This document shows positions 1-8,511 of a stretch of DNA of 64,000 nt, one piece after another. Source of the DNA: Mycolicibacterium sp. GF69 (GTDB lineage: Bacteria > Actinomycetota > Actinomycetes > Mycobacteriales > Mycobacteriaceae); NCBI RefSeq assembly GCF_003284965.1, contig NZ_QMEW01000016.1, positions 1 to 64,000 of the forward strand. Reading direction: 5' to 3'. The notes below the pieces were generated by a model. The model ran no database searches and was not told the DNA's origin. It saw nothing but the letters and a program-made list of their open reading frames with translations. Positions within the stretch are counted from its first letter, which is position 1; each line of letters starts with the position of its first letter. The translations under genes and the position numbers were made by a program.

Positions 1-251
1 CCGAAGAACCACGACCCGACCGGCCGCATCACGAACGTCACCGCGAAGATCGCATACACGTACACCGTCGAGTTCTTCTCGGACTCGGCGAAGAACTGCC
101 CTTCGAAGTACGAGACGAACACCGTGTAGATGTAGACGTCGTACCACTCGACGAGGTTGCCCGACGAGCCGCGGATCGTGTTCCAGATCGCCCGCCGGGT
201 CTCGGCGGGACTCGACCGCGGCGGCTGGGCCTGGGTTGTCGAAACGCTCAT
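1..251 (-). CDS. MHS-family MFS transporter, N-terminal part (runs off window)
   Basis: Only the first 83 or so codons are in the window; the gene continues past position 1. From the ATG at 251 the protein opens with a short polar stretch and then the segment SSGNLVEWYDVYIYTVF, followed by FFAESE and a second membrane segment ending in MRPVGSWFFG. The NLVEWYD and MRPxG pair is typical of the metabolite:H+ symporter group (KgtP/ProP-like permeases for dicarboxylates or betaines) of the inner membrane. It lies 46 nt downstream of the formate dehydrogenase operon on the same strand, so it could be cotranscribed with it. Substrate cannot be read from this fragment. Confidence 0.8.
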   Translation of the reverse strand, partial: MSVSTTQAQPPRSSPAETRRAIWNTIRGSSGNLVEWYDVYIYTVFVSYFEGQFFAESEKNSTVYVYAIFAVTFVMRPVGSWFF

Positions 252-297
252 CGACGGTCACGGTATCCGACAGAACAGCCGGTCCGATGCATGTTGT

Positions 298-1245
298 TCA
301 GGGTCTCATCGCCGCTTGAGCGTTCAACCGCTCCCGCTGCGGCACGACGACGTACTTCGGGTCGCGCGTCGACGCCACGCCTGCCTCGAACACCCCGAAC
401 CTCTGCAAGGCACTCCCGACGAGCAGCGCCACACCCGACGCCGCCACCGTCGCCCGGTTCCGCCCGACCGCCGCGCCGACGGCTCCACCGACCGTCAGCA
501 CCTCCGACAGCTGACGCAGCCGGTGCGGCTTTCCGGTCGTGTACGCCTCACCGGACAGGCCCAGTCGCCGCTCCATCACCCGCGACGCCGCGACCTCCAT
601 ACCGGCACCCAGCACCGCCATCCGCCGCGCCGGGCCGGTCTCGTCCAGCGGAGCCAACAGCATGCCCAGCCCCGCGCCGCTGGCCGCCGCCGAGCCCGTG
701 AACACGAACGGCAGATACCGATGTGCCTCCCGCCACGCCGGAACCGCGGTCTGCGACAACAAGACTGCGGTGTACGAGGCGACCCCCGGCGCCGTCGCCG
801 CCGCCCACAGCCCGGCCGGTCGAGCAAGCGCGCCGACGAGCCGGCCAAGCAACGTCCGCCGAAGCCGTTCCGGCAACATCTCCGCCACCGCGGCCAAGCC
901 CGCGCCCGGGCAGTACGCCGAGAGGATCCAGGTGCCCATGCTCATCGGCGAGCTCGGCTTGGCCACCCGCAGCATGTGGTGGAACCGCTCGGGTCGCCCG
1001 AGATCGGCGATCAGGAAGTACAGGCTCGCCAGAATGCTTGCCAGCGAGCCGATCCGGGTGACCCTGCGCAGCCCGGACCGTCCGGTCAGATCGGCACCCG
1101 CGGCCAGCATCGCCGCACCGGCCGAGACTCCGCCGCAGAACAGGTACGCCGCGATCATCCAGTTCCACACCGGGCTTTTGAGGATCTGTCGCCCGTAATA
1201 CGACCGGAACTGCGCCTTCGGCACCGCCAACTGTTCGCGCGGCAT
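298..1245 (-). CDS. fdhC: Formate dehydrogenase membrane subunit, NrfD/PsrC type
   Basis: A 315-residue polytopic protein with about eight hydrophobic segments, of the NrfD/polysulfide-reductase anchor family, which passes electrons between an iron-sulfur subunit and the quinone pool. The segment WMIAAYLFCGGVSAGA near residue 30 and the following DLGRPER are family hallmarks. The ATG at 1245 is chosen because it shares one base with the fdhB stop (TGATG) and gives the conserved MPREQ start; an upstream extension in the same frame would overlap fdhB. No haem ligands of a cytochrome b556 (FdnI) type are evident, so the complex is an NrfD-type rather than FdnI-type formate dehydrogenase. The gene symbol is by position, not by a tested function. 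Confidence 0.85.
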   Translation of the reverse strand: MPREQLAVPKAQFRSYYGRQILKSPVWNWMIAAYLFCGGVSAGAAMLAAGADLTGRSGLRRVTRIGSLASILASLYFLIADLGRPERFHHMLRVAKPSSPMSMGTWILSAYCPGAGLAAVAEMLPERLRRTLLGRLVGALARPAGLWAAATAPGVASYTAVLLSQTAVPAWREAHRYLPFVFTGSAAASGAGLGMLLAPLDETGPARRMAVLGAGMEVAASRVMERRLGLSGEAYTTGKPHRLRQLSEVLTVGGAVGAAVGRNRATVAASGVALLVGSALQRFGVFEAGVASTRDPKYVVVPQRERLNAQAAMRP

Positions 1246-2177
1246 CAGCTTCTCTTTCCGAGGAATGCGGAGAGGGCGATGCCGGCCAGCGCAGACGCCG
1301 CCGCCCCCGCGTACCGCCACATCGCCGCGGCGTCGCGTGTCGGCACCACCGGGTCCGGCGGCAGCCCGTACACCTCCGGCTCATCGAGCAGCAGGAAAAA
1401 CGCCCCGTCGCCACCGACGCCGTCGTTGGGGTCCTCGCCGTAAAGCCGCGCCTCGGACACGCCGCGTTCGTGTAACTCGTTGACCCGCAGCGCCGCTCGC
1501 TCCCGTAGCTCGTCGAGCACGCCGAACTGGATCGAGTCCGTGGGGCACGCCTTGGCGCACGCCGGCTCGAGCCCGTCGCGCAGGCGGTCGTAGCACAGCG
1601 TGCATTTCCACGCCCGACCGTCGCCCTCGCGCCGCTCGATCACCCCGTACGGACACCCCGACACGCAGTACCCGCAGCCGTTGCAGATGTCCTGCTGCAC
1701 AACGACTGTCGCGAACTCGGTGCGGAACAGCGCGCCCGTCGGGCACACGTCCAGACAACCCGCGTGAGTGCAGTGCTTGCAGACGTCGCTGCTCATCAGC
1801 CAGCGGAAGTCCTGCCGGGTTTCCGCGCCAGAGGCGTCACCGGGGCGTTCGAACCCGGGCATGCCGAGATCGACCCGTTCGTGATCTTCGCCCGCCCAGC
1901 TTCGCCCGCCCGCGGACGGCTGCTCGATGAACGCGACATGCCGCCAGGAGTTCGCGCCCAGTTCACCGGTGTTGTCGAACGACATGCCCAGCAGGTTGAA
2001 CCCGTCCCCATCCCCGGAGACGGGCACGCCGTTCCACTCCTTGCACGCCACCTCGCAGGCCTTGCAGCCGATGCACACCGACGTGTCGGTGAAGAACCCC
2101 ATCCGCGGCGGGTGCTCGCCGTACCCCGCGTCACCGGCGACGTCTTCGAGCGGACCGTAGAAGCTGTTGGGGCTCAT
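1245..2177 (-). CDS. fdhB: Formate dehydrogenase iron-sulfur subunit (four 4Fe-4S clusters)
   Basis: 310 residues with sixteen cluster-type cysteines in four groups: 35/38/41/45, 133/136/141/145, 165/168/171/175 and 192/195/207/211. This is the layout of the FdnH/HybA-type electron-transfer subunit that carries electrons from the catalytic subunit to the membrane. A single C-terminal hydrophobic segment at about 286-305 should anchor it in the membrane. The ATG at 2177 overlaps the fdhA stop in ATGA, and the stop overlaps the fdhC start, so the three genes are translationally coupled. The open frame extends upstream inside fdhA, but that extension is only antisense-like noise in another frame of fdhA. 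Confidence 0.93.
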   Translation of the reverse strand: MSPNSFYGPLEDVAGDAGYGEHPPRMGFFTDTSVCIGCKACEVACKEWNGVPVSGDGDGFNLLGMSFDNTGELGANSWRHVAFIEQPSAGGRSWAGEDHERVDLGMPGFERPGDASGAETRQDFRWLMSSDVCKHCTHAGCLDVCPTGALFRTEFATVVVQQDICNGCGYCVSGCPYGVIERREGDGRAWKCTLCYDRLRDGLEPACAKACPTDSIQFGVLDELRERAALRVNELHERGVSEARLYGEDPNDGVGGDGAFFLLLDEPEVYGLPPDPVVPTRDAAAMWRYAGAAASALAGIALSAFLGKRS

Positions 2178-5100
2178 GGCTTCTCCTCGGTGTGGTCTTC
2201 GGACGGACCGGTGGTGTCGAGGTTCGTGCCGGTTTCGGGCGTGATACGCGCGCGCTCGCGGTACATCGCGATGTACTCCAGCAGAGCCGGTCCCCGCGGC
2301 CGCCGGCCCGGCTGGATGTCGCACGTCGCGACCTTGCTCTCCTGGATGAACACGTTCGGATCGGCGACCACACCCAGTAGGTCGTTGACCACGTCGCCGT
2401 CGATCAGCCCGACGCTGCCCCAGTGATACGGCATCCACACCTGGTGCACCACCCGGTCCTCGATCCGCAGAGGCCGCATCCGGTCCGTCACGAACACCCG
2501 CGCGTCGACCGCCGAGCGGCTGGTCACCACGTGCGCCCAAGCCATGTGCGTGAGACCGCGTTCGGACGCCAGCTGCGGGGACACCTCGACGAACAGCCCC
2601 GGCTGCAGTTCGCTGAGATACGGCAGCTGGCGGCTCATTCCGCCCGCCGTGTGATGCTCGGTCAACCGGGCCGCAGTGAAGACGTACGGGAACACCTCGC
2701 CGTGCAACTCCGGCGGCGACGGGTTCGACGGGTTGTCCGCGCGGCCGTACACCTTGCGGGCCGGGTTGCCCTGCTGCCGGTAGAACGCGTTGGCCGCCGG
2801 CGATTCGTGCGGCTCGTAGTGCGTCGGCAGCGGACCGTCGAGCACACCGTTCGGTGCGAACAGCCAGCCCTTGCCGTCGGCCTGCATGACGAACGCATCG
2901 TCGCCGCGCAGCGCGGCGACACCGACGGCGTCCGAAGGTGGTTCGTAGTCCGGCGGTTTGGTCTTCTCGAAGTCCGGGACGTCGTAACCCGTCCACTCCC
3001 CTTTTGCGTCGTCCCACCAGACCAGCTTCTTGCGCTCACTCCACGGCCTGCCCTGCGGATCGGCCGAAGCGCGGTTGTAGAGCACCCGGCGGTTCATCGG
3101 CCAGACCCAACCCCACTGCGCATCGTCGTGCGGTACGCGCCGGGCCGCCTGGTTGACCTCGTCGGCGTACACGCCGCTGTAGATCCAGCATCCGCACATC
3201 GTGGAGCCGTCGGCATTCAGCGACAGGTAGTTGTCGACGGCCCGACCTGTTGTCAGGTCGACGCCGTTGATGCGCCGCAGCACGTCCTCGCCCGACGGTT
3301 CGTCGCCGTCGAGCCGGTAATCCCAGGACAGGTCGAGCAGCGGGCGGTCGCGCTCATCGGTTGAGCCGGCGAGCTTTTCGCGCAGTATCCGCCCGAGGTG
3401 ATAGAAGAACCACAACTCCGAGCGGGCGTCTCCCGGCGGCTCGACCGCCTGCTCGCGCCACTGCAGCTTGCGCTGCGTCTGGGTGAATGTGCCGGACTTC
3501 TCGACGTGGGAGGCCGCCGGGAACAGGAACACCTCGGTGCGACAGGTCTCCGGAGTGATCTCGCCGGTCTCGATCTCGGGGGCGTTCTTCCAGAACGTCG
3601 CGCTCTCGATCTCGACGAGGTCGCGCACGACCAGCCAGTCCAGGTTGGCCATCCCGAGGCGCTGCAACCGCCCGTGCGCCGAGCCGACCGCCGGGTTCTG
3701 GCCGAGCAGGAAGTAGCCGAACACCTTGCCGTCGACCATGTCCATCACCGTGCGGTAGGTGCCGTGATCGCCGTTGATGCGGGGCAGGTAGTCGAAGCAG
3801 AAGTCGTTGTCGGCCCTCGCGTGCTCGCCCCAGTACTCCTTCAGCAGCGACACCATGTAGGTATCGGCGTTGTGCCAGAAGCCTTTCTGGTTGCGGCCGA
3901 TGATGTCCTCGAGATAGTCCGACAGCGTCTCCTGACCGGCGTGCGGCATCGCGAGATAACCGGGCAGCAGGTTGAACAGCGTCGGCACGTCGGTCGAACC
4001 CTGGATGCTGGCGTGCCCACGCAGGGCGAACACCCCGCCGCCGGGCCTGCCGATGTTGCCCAGCAGCAACTGGATGATCGCCCCCGCGCGGATGAACTGC
4101 GCGCCCAGCGTGTGCTGCGTCCATCCGACGCTGTAGACCAGTGCCGCGGTTCGCTCCCGCCCGGAGTTCTGCGTCCAGGCCCGCGCGACGTCGAGGAAGT
4201 CGGCGGCCGCCACCCCACAGACCCGTTCCACCATCTCCGGGGTGTAGCGGGCATAGTGCCGCTTGAGGATCTGGTAGACGCAACGCGGATGCTGCAGCGT
4301 CGGGTCGCGCGGAATGTGTCCGGCGCCGCCCTCGACCGGCGCGCCGCCCGAGCCGTGCTGGTCCGGTGCGGCGTGCTCCTTGGCGCCGGAGCCGCCGTAC
4401 TCGGGGTCGGTGCTTTCGTACTGCCAGGTTGCCGGGTCATAGGACGCGGTCTCGTCGTCGTAGCCGGAGAACAACCCGTCGAGATCCTCGGCGTCGCGGA
4501 ACCGCTCGTCGACGAGGAACGAGGCGTTGGTGTAGGCGGTGACGTACTCGCGGAAGTCCAGGTCATTGCTGAGGATGTAGTTGATCACCCCGCCGAGGAA
4601 CGCGATGTCACTGCCGGCCCGCAGGGTCAGGTGCCGGTCGGCCAACGCGCTGGTTCGGGTGAACCGCGGGTCGATGTGCACGACCTTCGCGCCGCGCGCC
4701 TTGGCCTCGACCACCCACTGGAAGCCCACCGGATGGGCTTCGGCCATGTTCGAACCCATGATCACGATGTAATCCGCGTTGGCGAGGTCCTGCTGATAAT
4801 CCGTCGCCCCGCCGCGACCGAAGGAGGCTCCCAGACCGGGAACCGTGGCGCTGTGTCAAATACGCGCCTGGTTCTCGATCTGCAACGCCCCCAACGCGGT
4901 GAAGAGCTTCTTGATCAGGTAGTTCTCTTCGTTGTCGAGCGTCGCGCCGCCCAAGCTGGCGATGCCCATGGTGCGGCGCAGCGTATTGCGGTCGGCGTCG
5001 AACTGCTGCCAACCCTTCTCGCGCGCGTCGAGCACCCGGTCGGCGACCATGTTCATCGCGGTGTCGAGATCAATCTCCTGCCACTCGGTGGCATACGGCG

Positions 5101-5425
5101 GCCGGTAGCGCACCTTGGTCAGCCGCTGCGGTCCCGTGACCAACTGCTTGCTCGCAGATCCCTTGGGGCACAAGCGGCCCCGCGAGATGGGGCTGTCCGG
5201 GTTGCCTTCGACCTGGATGATCTTCTCGTCTTTGACGTAGACCTTCTGCGCGCAACCGACAGCGCAGTACGGGCAGACGGAGTGCGCGACGCGGTCGGCG
5301 TCGACGGTGCGCGGTGTCAGCGTCGACGAGCGCTTGGACTGGGCGGCGTGGCCGCGCCCCAACCGGTCCTGGCCCGTGAGCTGCCGGTACACCGGCCACG
5401 ACCGGAACAACCCCTTGATGTCCAC
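2174..5425 (-). CDS. fdhA: Selenocysteine-containing formate dehydrogenase catalytic subunit (UGA read as Sec)
   Basis: The Mo/W-bis-MGD catalytic subunit that oxidises formate. Read through one in-frame UGA it is 1083 residues. Residues C51, C54, C58 and C86 bind the N-terminal 4Fe-4S cluster (CPYCAVGC, later LCPKG). The UGA is codon 190, in the context ENQARI-U-HSATVPGLG, which matches the Sec-His active site of E. coli FdnG; homology continues without a break on both sides (FGRGGAT, NMAEAHPVGF). A GTG start at 5425 follows AGGAGA at good spacing. There is no twin-arginine signal, so the enzyme probably faces the cytoplasm, unlike E. coli FdnG. A conventional annotation would split this into two genes ending and starting at about 4856. 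First gene of the fdhABC operon. Confidence 0.95.
4826..4844 (-). promoter_or_regulatory. SECIS element in fdhA mRNA
   Basis: Eleven nucleotides after the UGA the mRNA has a 7-bp stem, GGUUCCC pairing with GGGAGCC (one U-G pair), closed over the five-base loop GGUCU. The loop sequence and the 11-nt spacing equal those remembered for E. coli fdhF, where SelB binds the GGUCU apical loop. Base pairing was checked by eye, not with a folding program. Confidence 0.9.
4856..4858 (-). other. In-frame UGA selenocysteine codon of fdhA
   Basis: TGA on the minus strand, codon 190 of fdhA. It sits where formate dehydrogenases have Sec or Cys, is followed directly by a conserved His codon, and protein similarity continues beyond it for almost 900 residues. 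The SECIS hairpin starts 11 nt further on, and the Sec machinery is encoded within 8 kb. Confidence 0.95.
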
Positions 5426-5560
5426 TGCGCTCTCCTAACAGCCCGACTTACCCGGCGTCTCCCCTATCAAACCTTGCGCGACGGGCCACCGCCACGATGT
5501 TGGCGCCATGTCGGTGGCCAGAACCGAGACCTCGGCGGGCAAACCCTCTATGGTGCTGCT

Positions 5561-6415
5561 GTGGCCGAAATCGACCGTCGCACCCTGATGATGATGACCG
5601 GAGTCGCCGCCCTCGGTGCGGCCGCAATCCCCGCGCCGCTGGCCAACGCCTCGCCGCCCCGGCCCGCACCGCCGGAACAGCCGCCACCGGACGCGGCCTC
5701 CGGCGGCTACCTCTTCCAGGACGAGTTCGACGGCCCGGCCGGATCGGCGCCCGACCCGGCGAAGTGGATCGTCCAGAACTGGGACGATCCCGTGACCCCG
5801 CCGATCATCGGGCATTACCGCGACGACCGCCGCAACGTGTTCGTCGACGGCAACTCCAACCTCGTGCTGTGCGCCACCCAGGAGGGCGATCAGTACTTCA
5901 GCGGTAAGGTGCTCAGCCACTTCAGGGGGCAGATCGGCACGACCTGGGAAGCGCGGCTCAAGCTCGACTGCATGCATCCCGGGCTCTGGCCCGCTTACTG
6001 GCTGCTGAACCAGGATCCGCTGCCCGACGGCGAGATCGACATCGTCGAGTACTACGGCAATGAGTCGTGGCCGCCCGGAACGACCGTCCACGCCGCGTCG
6101 AACGGCAAGACGTGGGAGGGCATGTCGATCCCGCACCTGGTGGACCCCGCGTGGCACACCTGGCGCACCGAGTGGAGCGAGGACGGTTTCCGGTTCTGGC
6201 GCGACTACACCGACGGCGCCGAACCGTACTTCACAGTTCCGGCCAAGCCGATTCCCGTCCACGGCCGGCCCGGCGACCTGAGGTGGCCGTTCGGCATTCC
6301 CGGGTACTGGCTGCAGGCCATCTTCAACCTCGCGGTCGGCGGCTCCGGCGGCGGCGATCCGCGCCGGGCGCCCTACCCGTCGGTCATGCTCGTCGACTGG
6401 ATCCGCGTCTGGTAG
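5561..6415 (+). CDS. Secreted GH16 glycoside hydrolase (beta-glucanase-like), Tat signal
   Basis: 284 residues. The GTG at 5561 gives DRRTLMMMTGVAALGAAA, a twin-arginine signal with cleavage likely near residue 30 (LANAS). The mature part is a jelly-roll GH16 domain with the catalytic motif E158-I-D160-I-V-E163, where the first Glu is the nucleophile and the last the acid/base. GH16 enzymes cut beta-1,3 or mixed-linkage glucans; the mycobacterial relative is Rv0315-like. It is divergent from fdhA across 135 nt and followed without a gap by a glycosyltransferase gene. The substrate in this organism is unknown. Confidence 0.88.
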   Translation: MAEIDRRTLMMMTGVAALGAAAIPAPLANASPPRPAPPEQPPPDAASGGYLFQDEFDGPAGSAPDPAKWIVQNWDDPVTPPIIGHYRDDRRNVFVDGNSNLVLCATQEGDQYFSGKVLSHFRGQIGTTWEARLKLDCMHPGLWPAYWLLNQDPLPDGEIDIVEYYGNESWPPGTTVHAASNGKTWEGMSIPHLVDPAWHTWRTEWSEDGFRFWRDYTDGAEPYFTVPAKPIPVHGRPGDLRWPFGIPGYWLQAIFNLAVGGSGGGDPRRAPYPSVMLVDWIRVW

Positions 6416-7926
6416 ACGTCGGCGCCCGAGGTCGGCTCGCGCGGTCCGCACCGCTGCTTGTCGCCGTCTTCGGCGCCGCGGTCAGCCTCGTTGGTGCCGG
6501 GCGTCCGTCGTTCTGGTACGACGAGGCCGCCACGATCTCGGCGTCCTACAGCCGGCCCCTGTCCGCGCTGTGGCAGATGCTCGGCGACGTGGACGCCGTC
6601 CACGGCCTGTACTACCTGCTGATGCACGGGTGGTTCTCGATCGTGCCGCCGACAGAGTTCTGGTCGCGGGTGCCCAGCGGCCTGGCGGTCGGCGCGGCGG
6701 CGGCGGGTGTGGTGGTGCTGGGCAGGCAGCTGTCGTCGCGGACGGTCGGGGTGGTGGCCGGCGTCGTGTGCGCGGTCCTGCCGCGAGCGACGTGGGCGGG
6801 TATCGAGGCGCGACCGTATGCGCTGTCGATGATGCTCGCCGTATGGGTGGCCGTGGCGCTGGTCTGGGCGGCACGACGCGAATCGCGCTGGGCGTGGGCC
6901 GGATACGGTGCGCTGCTGGCGGTGTCGATCCTGCTCGACGTGTACCTGGCACTGCTGATCTTCGCCCACGCGGTGTTCGTGCTGGCGTTCCGGCGCACAC
7001 GGACAGTGGTGGCGCCGTTCGCGGTCGCGTCCGGTGTTGCCCTGGGGGTGATGGCGCCGTTCGTCGCGGTGGTCGCCGGGCAGGCCCACCAGATCAGCTG
7101 GATCACGCCGATCGGTCTGCGCACGTTCGAAGATGTTGCCGTACAGCAGTATTTCGACCGCAACCCGTATTTCGCGGCGCTGTCGGCGGTGGTGGTGCTG
7201 GCGGCGGTCGCTTCGTGGACGTTTCGGCGGCGGCCGAATCCCGGCGAACGCCAAGCTCTCGTGTTGGCGGTCGCCTGGCTGGTGATCCCGACGGCGCTGA
7301 TCGTGACGTACTCGGCGGTGGCCGAACCGCTCTACACTCCGCGTTACCTGTGCTTCACCGCGCCCGCGATGGCGCTGCTGCTGGGCGTCTGCATCGGCGC
7401 ATTGACTCGCTCGGTGTGGACGACAGTGGCGGTCGTGGTGGTGTTCGCCGTCGTCGCCGCACCCACTTTCATTGCGGTGCAACGCGGTCCGTATGCGAAG
7501 TACCACATGGATTACAGCCAGGTCGCCGATCTGGTCTCGGCGAAGGCGGACACCGGTGACTGCCTCCTGGTCAACGACACCGTGACGTTTCATCCCGCGC
7601 CGATGCGGCCGTTGCTGGCCGCCCGCCCGGACGCCTACCGGAAGCTGGTCGACGTCAGCCTCTGGCAGCGTGCGGCCGATCGGCATGCCGTGTTCGACAC
7701 CAACCTCATCCCGGAGGCATCCGTCGGGCCGCTCGAGCACTGCGCCGTCGTCTGGGTCATCACGCAGGCCGACCCGGATGCGCCCGAACACGAAGAGGGC
7801 GTGGCGATCCCACCGGGCCCGCTGTTCGGTGGAACGCGGGCCTTCGCCGTCACCCACGACATGGGTTTCCGTCTGGTCGAGCGATGGCAGTTCAGCCTGG
7901 CGCAGGTGATCAAGGCTGCGCGTTAG
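6409..7926 (+). CDS. GT-C type membrane glycosyltransferase (mannosyltransferase-like); start uncertain
   Basis: A polytopic protein of about 505 residues with around ten membrane segments. The loop after the first segment reads FWYDEAAT, the acidic motif of GT-C enzymes (PMT/ArnT/mycobacterial polyprenyl-phosphate-mannose transferases); a soluble C-terminal domain follows from about residue 370. These enzymes use lipid-linked sugars on the outer face of the membrane. No ATG, GTG or TTG exists in frame between GTG 6283 (inside the GH16 gene) and ATG 6577, which would remove the DE motif. The real start is thus either GTG 6283, overlapping by 133 nt, or a rare codon such as CTG 6409. The latter is used here only as a placeholder. 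Confidence 0.8.
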   Translation: MVDVGARGRLARSAPLLVAVFGAAVSLVGAGRPSFWYDEAATISASYSRPLSALWQMLGDVDAVHGLYYLLMHGWFSIVPPTEFWSRVPSGLAVGAAAAGVVVLGRQLSSRTVGVVAGVVCAVLPRATWAGIEARPYALSMMLAVWVAVALVWAARRESRWAWAGYGALLAVSILLDVYLALLIFAHAVFVLAFRRTRTVVAPFAVASGVALGVMAPFVAVVAGQAHQISWITPIGLRTFEDVAVQQYFDRNPYFAALSAVVVLAAVASWTFRRRPNPGERQALVLAVAWLVIPTALIVTYSAVAEPLYTPRYLCFTAPAMALLLGVCIGALTRSVWTTVAVVVVFAVVAAPTFIAVQRGPYAKYHMDYSQVADLVSAKADTGDCLLVNDTVTFHPAPMRPLLAARPDAYRKLVDVSLWQRAADRHAVFDTNLIPEASVGPLEHCAVVWVITQADPDAPEHEEGVAIPPGPLFGGTRAFAVTHDMGFRLVERWQFSLAQVIKAAR

Positions 7927-7967
7927 CCATATACGTTAGCCAGATAAGGGACAGAAGAGGACAGCCG

Positions 7968-8438
7968 ATGAATGCAACGCCACTGGTTCCGCCGTTCACC
8001 CGTGACACCGCTATCGCGAAAGTACGTGCTGCAGAGGACAACTGGAACACTCGCGAGCCTGATCGTGTCGCGCTGGGTTACACGTCCGACAGCTGGTGGC
8101 GCAACCGATCGATCTTCGTTCGGGGCCGCGACCAGATCATCGAGTTCCTCACCGACAAGTGGGCACACGAACTCGACTACCGGTTGATCAAGGAACTGTG
8201 GGCCTACGGCGACGACCGCATCGCGGTCCGGTTCGCCTACGAGTACCACGACGCCGACGGCCGGTGGTTCCGCGCCTATGGCAACGAGAACTGGGAGTTC
8301 GCCGCAGACGGATTGATGAAGACCCGGCACGCCAGCATCAACGACGTGGCCATCGCCGATGAGCAGCGGCTGTTTCACTGGGACCGCTCCGGCCCGCGAC
8401 CGGCCGATCATCCCGGGCTCAGCGATCTCGGGCTCTGA
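7968..8438 (+). CDS. NTF2-like protein, DUF1348 family
   Basis: 156 residues, single alpha+beta cone domain of the SnoaL/NTF2 superfamily. The central part ([20 protein letters not shown], then [19 protein letters not shown]) is the DUF1348 pattern. No catalytic role is known for this family, although the fold often binds small hydrophobic ligands. ATG 7968 follows a purine-rich stretch (AGAGGACA). It starts 41 nt after the glycosyltransferase stop and its own stop lies 12 nt before a palindromic repeat shared with selB's end. Confidence 0.85.
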   Translation: MNATPLVPPFTRDTAIAKVRAAEDNWNTREPDRVALGYTSDSWWRNRSIFVRGRDQIIEFLTDKWAHELDYRLIKELWAYGDDRIAVRFAYEYHDADGRWFRAYGNENWEFAADGLMKTRHASINDVAIADEQRLFHWDRSGPRPADHPGLSDLGL

Positions 8439-8449
8439 CCAAATTCTCG

Positions 8450-8506
8450 CGAGCGCTCAGTCAGGTACGAAAAGTGCGTGGCGGAGCGTACGTGGGTGAG
8501 CGCTCG
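8450..8506. repeat. 57-nt palindromic repeat, copy A
   Basis: Terminal 10-nt inverted repeats CGAGCGCTCA and TGAGCGCTCG bracket a partly paired interior (GTACG against CGTAC). One 20-nt arm is identical to an arm of copy B at 41850, and both copies are exactly 57 nt long. It fills the space between two convergent stops, the DUF1348 gene ending at 8438 and selB ending at 8512, which suits a bidirectional terminator hairpin or a REP-like element. Confidence 0.75.
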
Positions 8507-8511
8507 ACGAG

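Noticed and set aside
4826..4858. fdhA as a pseudogene broken by a premature stop
   Set aside because: UGA (not UAA or UAG) at the known Sec site, a SECIS at the right distance, and a full Sec machinery nearby explain it as recoding.
5484..5519. GGCCACCG/CGGTGGCC inverted repeat between fdhA and the GH16 gene
   Set aside because: Eight G/C-only bases with a 20-nt gap arise often in such a genome; no further support for an operator.
3398..5560. Long open frame on the plus strand running antisense to fdhA into the GH16 gene
   Set aside because: High-GC mirror frame with no family likeness; only its last part (from 5561) is the real GH16 gene.
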